From positions 1-64,000 of the forward strand of contig JAKSKV010000001.1 in assembly GCA_024401555.1 (NCBI GenBank): a DNA stretch of 64,000 nt. The letters run 5' to 3'. The stretch is from Paludibacteraceae bacterium. GTDB taxonomy: Bacteria > Bacteroidota > Bacteroidia > Bacteroidales > Paludibacteraceae. This document shows, in pieces, positions 17,138 through 25,173 of this stretch. Positions within the stretch are counted from its first letter, which is position 1. Each line of letters opens with the position of its first letter. Made by a program: the position numbers and the translations under genes. The notes below the pieces were generated by a model. The model did no database searches. It was given only the letters and a program-made list of their open reading frames with translations, and was not told the DNA's origin.

Positions 17138-19396
17138 ATGTTTAACTTAAAGTGGTTGGTTAGCACCTTGCTCTTTGTCGCTCCTGCTTTCTCCTTTGCG
17201 AATGGTGTGGAGAGTGAGATGGAGTACCTTGAAGAGGTGGAGGTGGTGACGGACGTGAAGCGTTCGAAACCCGTCGAGGAGTTGCCTGTGTCAGCCAATT
17301 CGTTCAATATGACGAAACTGGAGTCAAGTGGACTCTCCTCTTCCAAGGATGTGGCCGTTTTTGTTCCGAACTTTCATCTGCCTGATTATGGTTCCCAAAT
17401 GACCTCTTCGATCTATGTCCGCGGTTTCGGTGCCCGTATCGAGCAACCGGTAGTCGGTATGCTGGTGGACAATGTGCCTGTGTTGAACAAAAATGGTTTC
17501 GATATGGATCTCTTTGATGTGCAACGCATGGAGTTCCTTCGTGGGCCACAAGGCACGCTCTATGGTAGAAACACGATGTGCGGCTTGATCAACCTCTTCA
17601 CTTTGAATCCATTTTCCTATCAAGGTACCCGCCTCTTTGTTGAGGGTGCCAAAGGTCAGGAGCTGAAACTGAAGGCCTCCACCTATCATAAAATATCTGA
17701 TAAGTTCGCCTTTTCTATGGCGGCTAATACGCAGCATAGGAAGGGACTCTTCCGTAATGTTTATGACGATTCGTGGTGTGATCCCTCCAATGGGTTGACG
17801 CTTCGCAGCCGACAGATGTGGCGTCCGAAGACGCGTCTCTCTTTGGAGAACAGTGTCACTTTCGGTCTTCTGAAACAGGGCGGCTACGCCTATGGATTGG
17901 TGACCGACGAGGGCAGACAACCCGTCAATTATAATGATGAATGTCGCTACAACCGTGTCACGCTCAGCGATGGCTTCGTGCTGAAATATGAAATGGAAAG
18001 GTTGGACATCTCTTCCATTACCAGTTACCAGTGGTTGAAGGATGATATGTTGCTCGATCAGGATTTCCAACCGCAGCCGATCTTCACGCTGAACCAACGT
18101 CAGAATGAGCATGCCTTCACGGAGGAGATCGTCTTTCAGTCGAAACGCAAGGAGAAGGTTTGGAATTGGAAATCGGGAGCGTCGGGTTTCTACAAACACA
18201 ATGACATGAAGGCTCCGGTTGTTTTCAAACGGGGTGGCATCGACCAACTGATTCTGCAGAACGCCAATGCCGGCATACAAAGTGTGTTCCCGACTGAGCG
18301 TCTTGATATCTCAGAGGAGGAATTCCCGATTTTCAGTGAGTTTGTTTTGCCGACCTTCGGGTTGGCCGCTTACCACCAATCGGAGTTCAAAGTGGGTGGT
18401 TGGACCTTTGCGGCTGGAATCCGCGTCGACTACGAACATGTTCGGATGGATTACCGCAATGGAGCGGATATCCACTATATTTTCACCTATCTCATGAAGG
18501 ATTACAAGTTGCTCCAGAGCCGTATGGAGGGCAAAGCGGAGAAATCCTTCTTTGAGTTGTTGCCAAAAATCTCCGTGCAATACGACTTTGATCGGAAGAA
18601 CAATCTATACGCCTATGCGGCGAAGGGTTACAAGGCGGGCGGCTTCAATACGCAGATCTTCTCAGACCTGCTTCAGGCGCAGTTGAAAGGCGACATCATG
18701 GCTGATATGGGCATGAAGTTCGATGGTATGAACGATACGCCGTATGACACGGGAGAGGCGACCTCCTACGATCCCGAATATAGTTGGACCTACGAGATGG
18801 GTGGCCATTTCTCCTATGCGAAGAACCATTTGAATACCAATTTCTCTCTTTTCTATATTGACTGTCGTGATCAGCAACTTACGGTCTTCCCGGCGGGAAA
18901 GAGTACGGGCCGCATGATGACCAACGCAGGAAAGAGCAGAAGCATCGGTGGCGAATTTTCCACTACCTTCACCTATGAGAATTTCTCGCTGACGGGTACT
19001 TATGGTTACACCAATGCGAAATTTGTCGATTTTTATGATGGCATCAACCGATATGATGGTAACTTTGTGACCTATTCACCGATGCACACCGCTTCGTTGT
19101 GGGCGCAATACATTTTTTGCGTCAACCGTCGGGTGTTGGACAAAGTGATACTTGCCGCCGACTGGCGCGGTACCGGCCGCATCTATTGGGATGAGGCCAA
19201 TACGGTCAGCCAACCCTTCTATTCGCTTTTTGACGCCTATGTGACATTCCAGAAAAAGAATTTCCAGCTGAAGGGGTGGTGCCGAAACATTGGCGATACG
19301 CTCTATGACACCTTCTATTTTGTCTCTGTGGGAAATCGTTTCTGCCAGGCGGGAAGACCTCGGCAGATAGGTGTCGGGCTTAGTTATGAGTTTTAA
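17138..19396 (+). CDS. TonB-dependent outer-membrane receptor
   Basis: About 752 residues with a signal peptide (MFNLKWLVSTLLFVAPAFSFA). A plug domain covers about residues 40-160 (SSIYVRGFGARIEQ, VQRMEFLRGPQGTLYGRNT), followed by a 22-stranded barrel (NNLYAYAAKGYKAGGFNTQ, YGYTNAKFVDFYDG) ending in an aromatic residue (LSYEF). The plug and FLRGPQGTLYG motif match siderophore- or cofactor-type receptors, not SusC; there is no SusD partner and no carboxypeptidase-like extension. A GGTGGAG element 9 bases before 17138 supports this start; 17129 is an alternative. A small lipoprotein gene follows by 35 bases. The ligand is unknown. Confidence 0.9.
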   Translation: MFNLKWLVSTLLFVAPAFSFANGVESEMEYLEEVEVVTDVKRSKPVEELPVSANSFNMTKLESSGLSSSKDVAVFVPNFHLPDYGSQMTSSIYVRGFGARIEQPVVGMLVDNVPVLNKNGFDMDLFDVQRMEFLRGPQGTLYGRNTMCGLINLFTLNPFSYQGTRLFVEGAKGQELKLKASTYHKISDKFAFSMAANTQHRKGLFRNVYDDSWCDPSNGLTLRSRQMWRPKTRLSLENSVTFGLLKQGGYAYGLVTDEGRQPVNYNDECRYNRVTLSDGFVLKYEMERLDISSITSYQWLKDDMLLDQDFQPQPIFTLNQRQNEHAFTEEIVFQSKRKEKVWNWKSGASGFYKHNDMKAPVVFKRGGIDQLILQNANAGIQSVFPTERLDISEEEFPIFSEFVLPTFGLAAYHQSEFKVGGWTFAAGIRVDYEHVRMDYRNGADIHYIFTYLMKDYKLLQSRMEGKAEKSFFELLPKISVQYDFDRKNNLYAYAAKGYKAGGFNTQIFSDLLQAQLKGDIMADMGMKFDGMNDTPYDTGEATSYDPEYSWTYEMGGHFSYAKNHLNTNFSLFYIDCRDQQLTVFPAGKSTGRMMTNAGKSRSIGGEFSTTFTYENFSLTGTYGYTNAKFVDFYDGINRYDGNFVTYSPMHTASLWAQYIFCVNRRVLDKVILAADWRGTGRIYWDEANTVSQPFYSLFDAYVTFQKKNFQLKGWCRNIGDTLYDTFYFVSVGNRFCQAGRPRQIGVGLSYEF

Positions 19397-19431
19397 TTGG
19401 TCGAAAGTAGATTATAGAAAAATAGAATAAG

Positions 19432-19932
19432 ATGAAGAAAAAATTTTTATTGTTATCAGTGTTGGCACTTTTGTGCGGCGGATTCACCTCTTGTGAAGAG
19501 GATGAGAAGGAACCTGCCCAAAACGGAAATGTGGTGGAGAATCCTGTTGTGAAGAGCGCCCTCGGAACGCTTACCGTTCAGTTTATGGGCCAGGAGATCG
19601 TCACGGAGAATGTGGCGAGTGAGTTCTTTACGGAGAAGGACGGAACCATGACTTTGTCCCTCATCGAGATGAAATTTGTGCCCCAAATGCCTATTAGCAT
19701 TACTCCTGTGGTGAGTGGCATCTCGCAACAAGTTTCGGAGGCAGACCAGCATGTCACTCTCTTGTCGGGTGATGGTATCGTCCCTACCTTTGGCGGAAAC
19801 CCTAAGGAGGATTATGTCGTGACCGATTTCAAGGGCACCCTTGCCTCTGGTGACGCTGAGGAGCTCTCTTTCAGCTGTAAGTTCGGTAATTATCCTACCA
19901 CATATAAGGCGAAAGTCGCATCGGTTCGTTGA
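19432..19932 (+). CDS. Calycin-like lipoprotein paired with the TonB receptor
   Basis: A 166-residue lipoprotein with lipobox region GGFTSCEED (Cys about 21). The mature part has a repeated beta-strand pattern (GTLTVQFMGQEI, DGTMTLSLIEMKF, GTLASGDAEELSFSCKFGNYP) like the calycin-like lipoproteins of Bacteroides. The gene starts 35 bases after the receptor stop, so it probably shares its transcript and may help ligand capture at the surface. The family call is by resemblance and is moderate. Confidence 0.6.
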   Translation: MKKKFLLLSVLALLCGGFTSCEEDEKEPAQNGNVVENPVVKSALGTLTVQFMGQEIVTENVASEFFTEKDGTMTLSLIEMKFVPQMPISITPVVSGISQQVSEADQHVTLLSGDGIVPTFGGNPKEDYVVTDFKGTLASGDAEELSFSCKFGNYPTTYKAKVASVR

Positions 19933-20040
19933 TAGGGCCGTTTGTTTTGTAAATTTATTGTATCTTCGCGTCAGTCAGTTATTTGAGCATTTGACAAAGC
20001 ACTAAAATGGTGTCTGCGGGCGCCGAAGATCGAGGAAGGT

Positions 20041-20943
20041 ATGAAAAAGATTGTAATGATATTTGCGGCGATGACCGCACCATTATGGGCGTTCTCCCAA
20101 GAGGAGGCGATGGATACGCCTCAATTGACCACAGATTCGTTGATGGTGGATGATGAGACAGCGGAGGGAGATCTCTCCTCCGATTCTCTGAATGTCGATT
20201 GGAACAGCGAGAAGTTTGTCTTCAACGACTCCATCCCTTGCGACTCCATGTACCATGCCATTTGGGATTCCGTCCGTGTCAATCCTTACCGTATCTCCAT
20301 CGACTCGGTGCCAGATTCCTTCTTGGTCGATTGTCGCGGCTTTTATCCGCCGAACATCAATGTTGTCACCTCCGAGTGTGGTGAGCGTTGGGGAAGATTC
20401 CATGCGGGAACTGATATGCGTTTGGCGATTGGCGACACGATTCGTGCCGCGTTTGACGGAAAGGTGCGCGTTACCCGTTCCACCATGCGGAAGAAGGGGT
20501 ATGGATATTTTGTGATGATCCGTCATTATAATGGTTTGGAAACCCTGTATGGCCATCTGTCTAAGGTTTTGACCAAGACCAACCAAGAGGTGAAGGCGGG
20601 CGATGTGATCGGATTGGGTGGAAATACGGGCCGTTCGACGGGACCTCACTTGCACTTTGAGTTCCGCTATTTAGGCAATCCAATCAATCCGCGTAAGATA
20701 TTGGATATCACCGATAGTACGATGGCTGTCAAGGCGGATACCTATTTGGTGGAGAAGAAGAGTTCGTTTAAGGAGTTCTATGACTTCTTGCATTCGCCGA
20801 TTAAATATTATAAGATTAAGCCTGGCGACAATTTGGGTAGGATCGCGAAGAAGTATCATACGACGGTTTCCCGTCTTTGCAAGTTGAATAAGATAAAGAG
20901 TACGACGATTTTGAGAGTTGGAAGAAGAATCAGGGTTTCGTAA
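20041..20943 (+). CDS. M23-family peptidoglycan endopeptidase with C-terminal LysM
   Basis: A 300-residue secreted protein with signal peptide ending near WAFSQEE. The LytM/M23 zinc site is complete: HAGTDMRL (HxxxD) and the HLHFEFRYL (HxH) motif; the domain covers about residues 110-230. The C-terminal LysM (residues about 257-300, YYKIKPGDNLGRIAKKY, TILRVGRRIRVS) binds glycan strands. It probably cleaves peptide cross-links in the periplasm during growth or division. It ends at a long terminator shared with the micropeptide genes on the other strand. Confidence 0.9.
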   Translation: MKKIVMIFAAMTAPLWAFSQEEAMDTPQLTTDSLMVDDETAEGDLSSDSLNVDWNSEKFVFNDSIPCDSMYHAIWDSVRVNPYRISIDSVPDSFLVDCRGFYPPNINVVTSECGERWGRFHAGTDMRLAIGDTIRAAFDGKVRVTRSTMRKKGYGYFVMIRHYNGLETLYGHLSKVLTKTNQEVKAGDVIGLGGNTGRSTGPHLHFEFRYLGNPINPRKILDITDSTMAVKADTYLVEKKSSFKEFYDFLHSPIKYYKIKPGDNLGRIAKKYHTTVSRLCKLNKIKSTTILRVGRRIRVS

Positions 20944-20981
20944 GTGGATCTGATTTTGAATGTGAGGGAAAGATAGGAAAT

Positions 20982-21022
20982 AAAAAAGCCTCAATGTTCG
21001 TTACGAATATTGAGGCTTTTAA
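20982..21022. terminator. Long bidirectional terminator between M23 gene and micropeptide genes
   Basis: AAAAGCCTCAAT (20984-20995) pairs with ATTGAGGCTTTT (21009-21020), and an inner TTCG/CGAA pair extends the hairpin. T-runs occur on both sides, so it can stop the + M23 transcript and the minus micropeptide transcript. Confidence 0.9.
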
Positions 21023-21048
21023 TTTTGATTGTCTGTCTGATCCATGAC

Positions 21049-21138
21049 TTACATCTTCTTTAGTGATTTTGACTCCATATAGATTCTTGTCGCTGTTGTT
21101 GCTACTATTGTTGCTGAAATAATGAAACCTGTTACCAT
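21049..21138 (-). CDS. Micropeptide 2 of a tandem paralogous pair (29 aa)
   Basis: The reading frame starts MVTGFIISATIVATTATRIY and ends KSLKKM before TAA. It shares the pattern M-V-x-G-x-I-I-S-x-T, then A-x-R-I-Y-M-E, with the 25-residue peptide encoded just upstream, so both are likely translated. A hydrophobic stretch (residues 3-16) followed by Arg suggests one short membrane helix with a charged C-terminal tail. The 5' flank TTTAAAACATTACGA before the start is also shared. Lacking a database, I do not recognise a family; see findings. Confidence 0.6.
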   Translation of the reverse strand: MVTGFIISATIVATTATRIYMESKSLKKM

Positions 21139-21186
21139 AGTCGTAATGTTTTAAAGTTAATAACTGATTTGTCTGTGATTTGTCGC

Positions 21187-21264
21187 TTAGTCCGCGAGCT
21201 CCATGTAAATTCTGGCTGCAACTGAAATTGTTACTGTGCCTGAAATAATTAATCCTAGTACCAT
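21187..21264 (-). CDS. Micropeptide 1 of a tandem paralogous pair (25 aa)
   Basis: The frame reads MVLGLIISGTVTISVAARIY and then MELAD before TAA. It aligns without gaps to the 29-residue peptide downstream through the RIYME motif. The start is preceded by TTTAAAACATTACGA-like sequence (ATTAAAACATTACGATT), conserved at the other copy, and by a promoter at 21315-21345 giving a leader of about 45 bases. No classical Shine-Dalgarno is seen, as usual for Bacteroidota. Likely a small membrane peptide; function unknown. Confidence 0.6.
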   Translation of the reverse strand: MVLGLIISGTVTISVAARIYMELAD

Positions 21265-21314
21265 AATCGTAATGTTTTAATGTTTTACTTCTCTTTTTGT
21301 CCTCATTGACAATG

Positions 21315-21345
21315 CAAATATATATACAATTTTCATAATGGCAAA
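21315..21345 (-). promoter_or_regulatory. Promoter of the micropeptide pair
   Basis: On the minus strand TTTG (21342-21345), exactly 19 bases, and TATATTTG (21315-21322) match the Bacteroidota promoter as well as the tRNA promoters do. It reads toward the two micropeptide frames. From 21346 to 21576 nothing else was recognised; that stretch is AT-rich. Confidence 0.7.
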
Positions 21346-21576
21346 TGTTTTGACCAAAAAATTTAAAATATTTTCTAAAAATAGTGGATGTAGTAGCAAA
21401 ATGTCAGAATAATAGGTTAAATACAAGCAAAATGACATATCTCAAATGATTATTCGCTATATATATTCTTTAAAAATGCATAAATATTGCATAAATTATG
21501 TATAATGTATGTTTGCGCGGAATGTGAGGCGAGTAGGGGTGTGATGGTCTCTCGTGAAAAATATTTCTCTTAAAAA

Positions 21577-21607
21577 TTTGCATATACGGAAAAAAGCGGT
21601 ATCTTTG
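21577..21607 (+). promoter_or_regulatory. Promoter of tRNA-Lys
   Basis: TTTG at 21577-21580, a 19-base spacer and TATCTTTG at 21600-21607; the tRNA begins 33 bases after the -7 element. Confidence 0.8.
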
Positions 21608-21639
21608 CACCGCCTTTGAGATATAAGGCGACTGAGGGA

Positions 21640-21715
21640 GAGCTAGTAGCTCAGCAGGTAGAGCACATCCCTTTTAAGGATGGGGTCTTGGGTTCGAGCC
21701 CCAACTGGCTCACCA
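21640..21715 (+). tRNA. tRNA-Lys (UUU)
   Basis: Acceptor GAGCTAG/CTGGCTC, D stem GCTC/GAGC, anticodon stem CATCC/GGATG with loop CTTTTAA (anticodon TTT), T stem TTGGG/CCCAA, discriminator A and an encoded CCA. Confidence 0.95.
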
Positions 21716-21716
21716 A

Positions 21717-21749
21717 AAGCGATCAAGAAATTCTTGGTCGCTTTTTTTA
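21717..21749 (+). terminator. Terminator of tRNA-Lys
   Basis: AAGCGATCAAGAA pairs with TTCTTGGTCGCTT (one G-T wobble) around a single-base centre and is followed by a run of T. Confidence 0.85.
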
Positions 21750-21847
21750 TTTATATGTTCAGGTGAAATACCTATCTGTGGGGATTTAAATAAGCCTTCC
21801 CATTCCTCTTATCTTTCTGAATTTTATATATTTTTGTACTCAAAATA

Positions 21848-23062
21848 ATGAATATGAAATACTTGATCATATTGGGCGATGGTATGGCCGATGAGCCTAT
21901 TGCCGCCCTCGGAAATAAGACCATTCTTCAAGCGGCCAACACCCCTACGATGGATTTGTTGGCAAGCAAGGGCCGTAACGGACTCTTGGCGACTGTTCCT
22001 GTCGGATTCCATCCGGGAAGTGAAATTGCTAACCTTACCGTTTTGGGTTATGATGTGAGGAAGGTTTTTGAAGGACGCGGTTCTTTGGAGGCGGCCAGCA
22101 TGGGGATCGATATCGAGCCAGGAGAGATGGCGATGCGTTGCAACATCATCTGTGTGCAGGATGGAAAGATTAAAAACCACTCTGCGGGCCACATCTCCAA
22201 CGAGGAGGCCTATCAACTCATTAATTACCTCAACGAAGAGTTGGGTGATGATAAGGTGCGATTCTTCCCTGGTATCTCCTATCGCCACTTGTTGAAGATT
22301 AGGGGCGGTAACAAGCATGTCTCCTGTACGCCACCGCACGATGTGCCTGGTACACCTACCAAGGATGTGATGGTGAAGGCGGATTGCCCGGAGGCGGAGC
22401 CCACCGCACAACTTTTGAATGATTTGATTCTCCGTAGTATGGAGATCCTCCCTAAGCATCCTGTGAACATCAAGCGCGTGGCCGAGGGTAAGGATCCTGC
22501 TAATAGTATTTGGCCATGGTCGGCAGGCTACAAGCCAGAGATGAAGACATTGATGGAGACCTACGGTTTGAAGAATGGCGCGGTGATTTCCGCTGTCGAT
22601 TTGATTCGTGGAATCGGTGCCTATGCGGGTTTGAAGTCCATCGAAGTGGAGGGTGCGACAGGATTGTATGATACCAATTACGAGGGCAAGACGCAGGCGA
22701 CCATTGACGCTTTGAAGGAGAACGATTTGGTTTATCTCCATATCGAGGCTTCTGATGAGGCTGGTCACGAGGGAGATGTCGATTTGAAGTTGAAGACTGT
22801 GGAATATTTGGAGAACCGTGTGGTGAAGCCTATTTATGAAGAGGTCTCCAAGTGGGATGAACCTGTGGCGATCGCTATTTTGCCGGATCATCCGACCCCT
22901 TGCCGGTTGAAGACACATATTTCGGCGCCTATTCCCTTCTTAATCTACTATCCAGGCATAGAGCCTGACAACGTCCAAAAGTATGATGAGGAGTCTGCAA
23001 AGGCAGGCGCTTATGGTGTTTTGGAAGGCGATGAGTTCATTAAGGCGTTGCTGGGAAGATAA
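21848..23062 (+). CDS. Cofactor-independent phosphoglycerate mutase, ApgM type (possible homoserine kinase)
   Basis: A 404-residue alkaline-phosphatase-superfamily protein: IILGDGMADEPI (metal-binding Asp), GFHPGSEIANLTVLGYD with the catalytic serine region, FFPGISYRHLL, HIEASDEAGHEGD and AILPDHPTP metal ligands. ApgM-type enzymes interconvert 3- and 2-phosphoglycerate. A Bacteroidales subgroup of this family has been proposed to act as homoserine kinase when encoded in the threonine operon; here no thrA or thrC is adjacent, so either role is open. The second ATG at 21854 is an equally good start. TATTTTTG at 21829-21836 may be its -7 element. Confidence 0.85.
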   Translation: MNMKYLIILGDGMADEPIAALGNKTILQAANTPTMDLLASKGRNGLLATVPVGFHPGSEIANLTVLGYDVRKVFEGRGSLEAASMGIDIEPGEMAMRCNIICVQDGKIKNHSAGHISNEEAYQLINYLNEELGDDKVRFFPGISYRHLLKIRGGNKHVSCTPPHDVPGTPTKDVMVKADCPEAEPTAQLLNDLILRSMEILPKHPVNIKRVAEGKDPANSIWPWSAGYKPEMKTLMETYGLKNGAVISAVDLIRGIGAYAGLKSIEVEGATGLYDTNYEGKTQATIDALKENDLVYLHIEASDEAGHEGDVDLKLKTVEYLENRVVKPIYEEVSKWDEPVAIAILPDHPTPCRLKTHISAPIPFLIYYPGIEPDNVQKYDEESAKAGAYGVLEGDEFIKALLGR

Positions 23063-23132
23063 GAAACGATGGTCAACGAAGTCTATTAAGAGTTATAGGA
23101 AATGTCAGTTTGACACTTAAAATATGTTTGGT

Positions 23133-23474
23133 ATGAAGAAATTTTTCGCTTTTGCCATTTTGGCGCTTTTTATGGTCTCTTGCAATACCCCTTCTAAGGT
23201 AGCGGAGAAATTCTCAGTCGCTATTGCGCATGGCAAGGTAGATGAGGCTAAAAAATATTGTACGGAGAATACTGCGAAGATCTTGGATTTCTCCTCTTCG
23301 TTGGGCGGTATGAGTAAGATTGATCCCAACTATAAGATCCACATCTTGCGCGACTCTGTGGTGGATAACATCGCCTATGTGTTCTATACCGAGAACGACA
23401 GTCCTCGTGAACACAAGATGACGCTCTACAAGATTGATGGAGAGTGGAAGGTGAATATGGATCAGAAGAAATAA
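23133..23474 (+). CDS. DUF4878-like lipoprotein
   Basis: A 113-residue lipoprotein beginning MKKFFAFAILALFMVSCNT (Cys17 lipobox). The mature part (PSKVAEKFSVAIAHGKVDEAKKYC, here in parts PSKVAEKF and GKVDEAKKYC; then MTLYKIDGEWKVNM) has the short cystatin/NTF2-like layout of DUF4878 proteins. An ATG three codons upstream (23124) is less likely. Its TAA overlaps the next ATG by one base, which couples it to the YiiX-like protein. Function unknown; envelope location is inferred from the lipobox. Confidence 0.7.
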   Translation: MKKFFAFAILALFMVSCNTPSKVAEKFSVAIAHGKVDEAKKYCTENTAKILDFSSSLGGMSKIDPNYKIHILRDSVVDNIAYVFYTENDSPREHKMTLYKIDGEWKVNMDQKK

Positions 23475-24088
23475 TGAATCCTAAGGTAAAGAGGGTGATT
23501 GAGGCTGCCTTCGGTTGGACGATGTGTGGCGCCTTGTTTAGTGTTGTCCCCTCTTGCGCAGGTCCGTCCGGTGATTCGTCATCGAACGGACTTGTTGTTT
23601 ATATCGGGGACTCGCTGCGAAGCGGTGATTTGGTCTGCCGTATGGGCGATGGCTTCTTTTCGGACGTTTTCAGGCGTTATTCGGGTGGCGATGAACGCTT
23701 CTCCCATATCGGGGTGGTTCATCGCGAGGATTCGCTTCTTTTTGTGGTTCATGCGGAGGCAAGTGAGCTGACTGGTGTTGGTAGCGTGCGGATGGATCCG
23801 TTAAGTGATTTTTTGGACCATGCGTCTGATTATGCCTTTTACTCGGTCAAGGAGGATTCCATCCGTCTTCGCATCGATTCGTTTGCCTCTGATTACGCCT
23901 TGCGAAATACTCCTTTCGATATCTCTTTCGACCTTGCGTCGGATTCTGCCCTCTACTGTACCGAACTGGTGGCCACCTGCATCAATCGGGCTGCTGGGGA
24001 TTCCTCTTTGGTGCCGGCCTATCCTTTGCGGAGTGGGTTCAGTTACTATCGGATCGATGATATATTGCGGAGCGGGGTGGTGGAGTGA
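23474..24088 (+). CDS. YiiX/YebB-like permuted papain-fold lipoprotein hydrolase
   Basis: A 204-residue protein with a probable lipobox (SVVPSC, Cys about 28). The order of catalytic residues is that of permuted NlpC/P60 (YiiX) proteins: His in RFSHIGVVHR, followed later by Cys in ALYCTELVATC. The leading GDLVCRMGDGFFSDVFRRYS resembles the family's gating motif. Such enzymes are thought to act on amide or thioester bonds of lipids or peptides at the envelope. The start overlaps the DUF4878 stop by one base. The next gene encodes another permuted papain-fold protein. Confidence 0.8.
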   Translation: MNPKVKRVIEAAFGWTMCGALFSVVPSCAGPSGDSSSNGLVVYIGDSLRSGDLVCRMGDGFFSDVFRRYSGGDERFSHIGVVHREDSLLFVVHAEASELTGVGSVRMDPLSDFLDHASDYAFYSVKEDSIRLRIDSFASDYALRNTPFDISFDLASDSALYCTELVATCINRAAGDSSLVPAYPLRSGFSYYRIDDILRSGVVE

Positions 24089-24191
24089 ACGATAGGATTC
24101 TTGGCTCGACCTAATGTGTATGGTGTTTGGTATGGTATTACAAAATGGTTTGCATGGGTGATAGCTCCTTTAACTTTCTTTGAAATTCCTC

Positions 24192-24221
24192 TTTGTTCTC
24201 TCCTGAGGTGCATTACATTTG
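24192..24221 (+). promoter_or_regulatory. Promoter of the LRAT-like gene
   Basis: TTTG (24192-24195), an 18-base spacer and TACATTTG (24214-24221). A start site near 24228 rules out the upstream ATG at 24193 and supports 24253 as the start codon. Confidence 0.6.
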
Positions 24222-24252
24222 CAATGTAAATTCTAAAATCTACGATGTTGAT

Positions 24253-24735
24253 ATGGCACGTATCGAATTCCTTCCAGGTTCCGTTTTGCGGGCTTATCGC
24301 GGCCTCTATTTCCACTATGGCGTTTATGTCGGAGGAGGCAAGGTGGTCCATTTCTCTTCCAAGGGAAAGGGAGAAATGAATGCTGCCACCGCCGATATTA
24401 TCCTCACATCGTTTAAGGCTTTCTCCAAGGGGGATGTGGTAAGTTTGGACACGAAAGAGGAGGCGACTTTCCCACCGGAGGTGATTGTCCAAAGAGCGAT
24501 TTCCGCCATTGGTAGCAAGAGGGGAACTTATAACTTGGTCAGCAATAATTGCGAACACTTCGCGAACTGGTGCAGGTGCGGGAAACTCGTTTCTCATCAA
24601 AAGGAGACGGTGAACGAAGTGCTTGATCTGTTTTTGGGGGAATTCCCTGTCGGACGGGTGTTTAGGGATGTGATTCGTGAAGTCAGTTCTGTACAAGAGC
24701 GTAAGGCTCGATGGTTGTATGAGGGCGCGAGGTAG
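24253..24735 (+). CDS. LRAT-domain (lecithin retinol acyltransferase-like) protein
   Basis: A 160-residue protein starting MARIEFLPGSVLRAYRG. The LRAT/HRASLS core is clear: FHYGVYVGGGKVVHFSS with the first catalytic His, and NNCEHFANWCRCGK with the nucleophile Cys in the NCEHF motif. Bacterial LRAT proteins are thiol acyltransferases or hydrolases of uncertain substrate. No signal peptide is seen, so it is probably cytoplasmic. The gene has its own promoter and follows the YiiX-like gene by 164 bases; both share the permuted NlpC/P60 fold. Confidence 0.85.
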   Translation: MARIEFLPGSVLRAYRGLYFHYGVYVGGGKVVHFSSKGKGEMNAATADIILTSFKAFSKGDVVSLDTKEEATFPPEVIVQRAISAIGSKRGTYNLVSNNCEHFANWCRCGKLVSHQKETVNEVLDLFLGEFPVGRVFRDVIREVSSVQERKARWLYEGAR

Positions 24736-24805
24736 AAAAACCGTGAAGAATCAAAAGAATTGGGTCAATAAGAATTGGGTAAGGTAATAGCAAGGAGGAA
24801 TGCGT

Positions 24806-25087
24806 ATGGAAAAGAGAGAGGACGAGAGAGAAGATATGAAGAATATGGACAAGGGTGTGAGCGCCGATGCGGATCTCCCAAAGAGGACGGAAAGAAGAGT
24901 GAGTGGAGAAAGCGGCTGTGGCGTATATTCGTTAGTATTCTTCCTGGATATCGTCAAGGTGATCTATTATATTGCAAAGGATGATATTCCGTGGGGACTA
25001 AGTGTCGGCGGATATATTCTCTTAAATATAGGCTGTTTTATCTTATTCGTCATTGTTTGGGGGCTTTTTTCAGAGTCGAAACATTGA
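24806..25087 (+). CDS. Orphan 93-residue membrane protein with a strong Shine-Dalgarno
   Basis: AAGGAGG at 24792-24798 lies 7 bases before the ATG at 24806, a spacing that picks this codon over the ATG at 24800. The N-terminal 35 residues are highly charged (MEKREDEREDMKNMDKG), then two hydrophobic helices follow (about 41-57, SLVFFLDIVKVIYYI, and 66-86, YILLNIGCFILFVIVWGLF). A terminator follows 35 bases after the stop. No family recognised; it may be a small inner-membrane protein. Confidence 0.55.
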   Translation: MEKREDEREDMKNMDKGVSADADLPKRTERRVSGESGCGVYSLVFFLDIVKVIYYIAKDDIPWGLSVGGYILLNIGCFILFVIVWGLFSESKH

Positions 25088-25118
25088 GAGAAGGCTCGAT
25101 TTAAGAAACTTAACATAA

Positions 25119-25153
25119 AAAGAAATAGGCTGCCCATTGGACAGCCTATTTTG
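25119..25153. terminator. Bidirectional terminator between orphan gene and argG
   Basis: AAATAGGCTG (25123-25132) pairs with CAGCCTATTT (25142-25151), with A- and T-rich flanks. It can end the + orphan transcript and the minus argR-GNAT-argG transcript. Confidence 0.8.
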
Positions 25154-25173
25154 CTATTTGTCGAGTTGGTTGA

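Noticed and set aside
21346-21576. Possible additional micropeptide copies upstream of the pair
   Set aside because: No frame with the MVxGxIIS or RIYME pattern was found in this AT-rich stretch.
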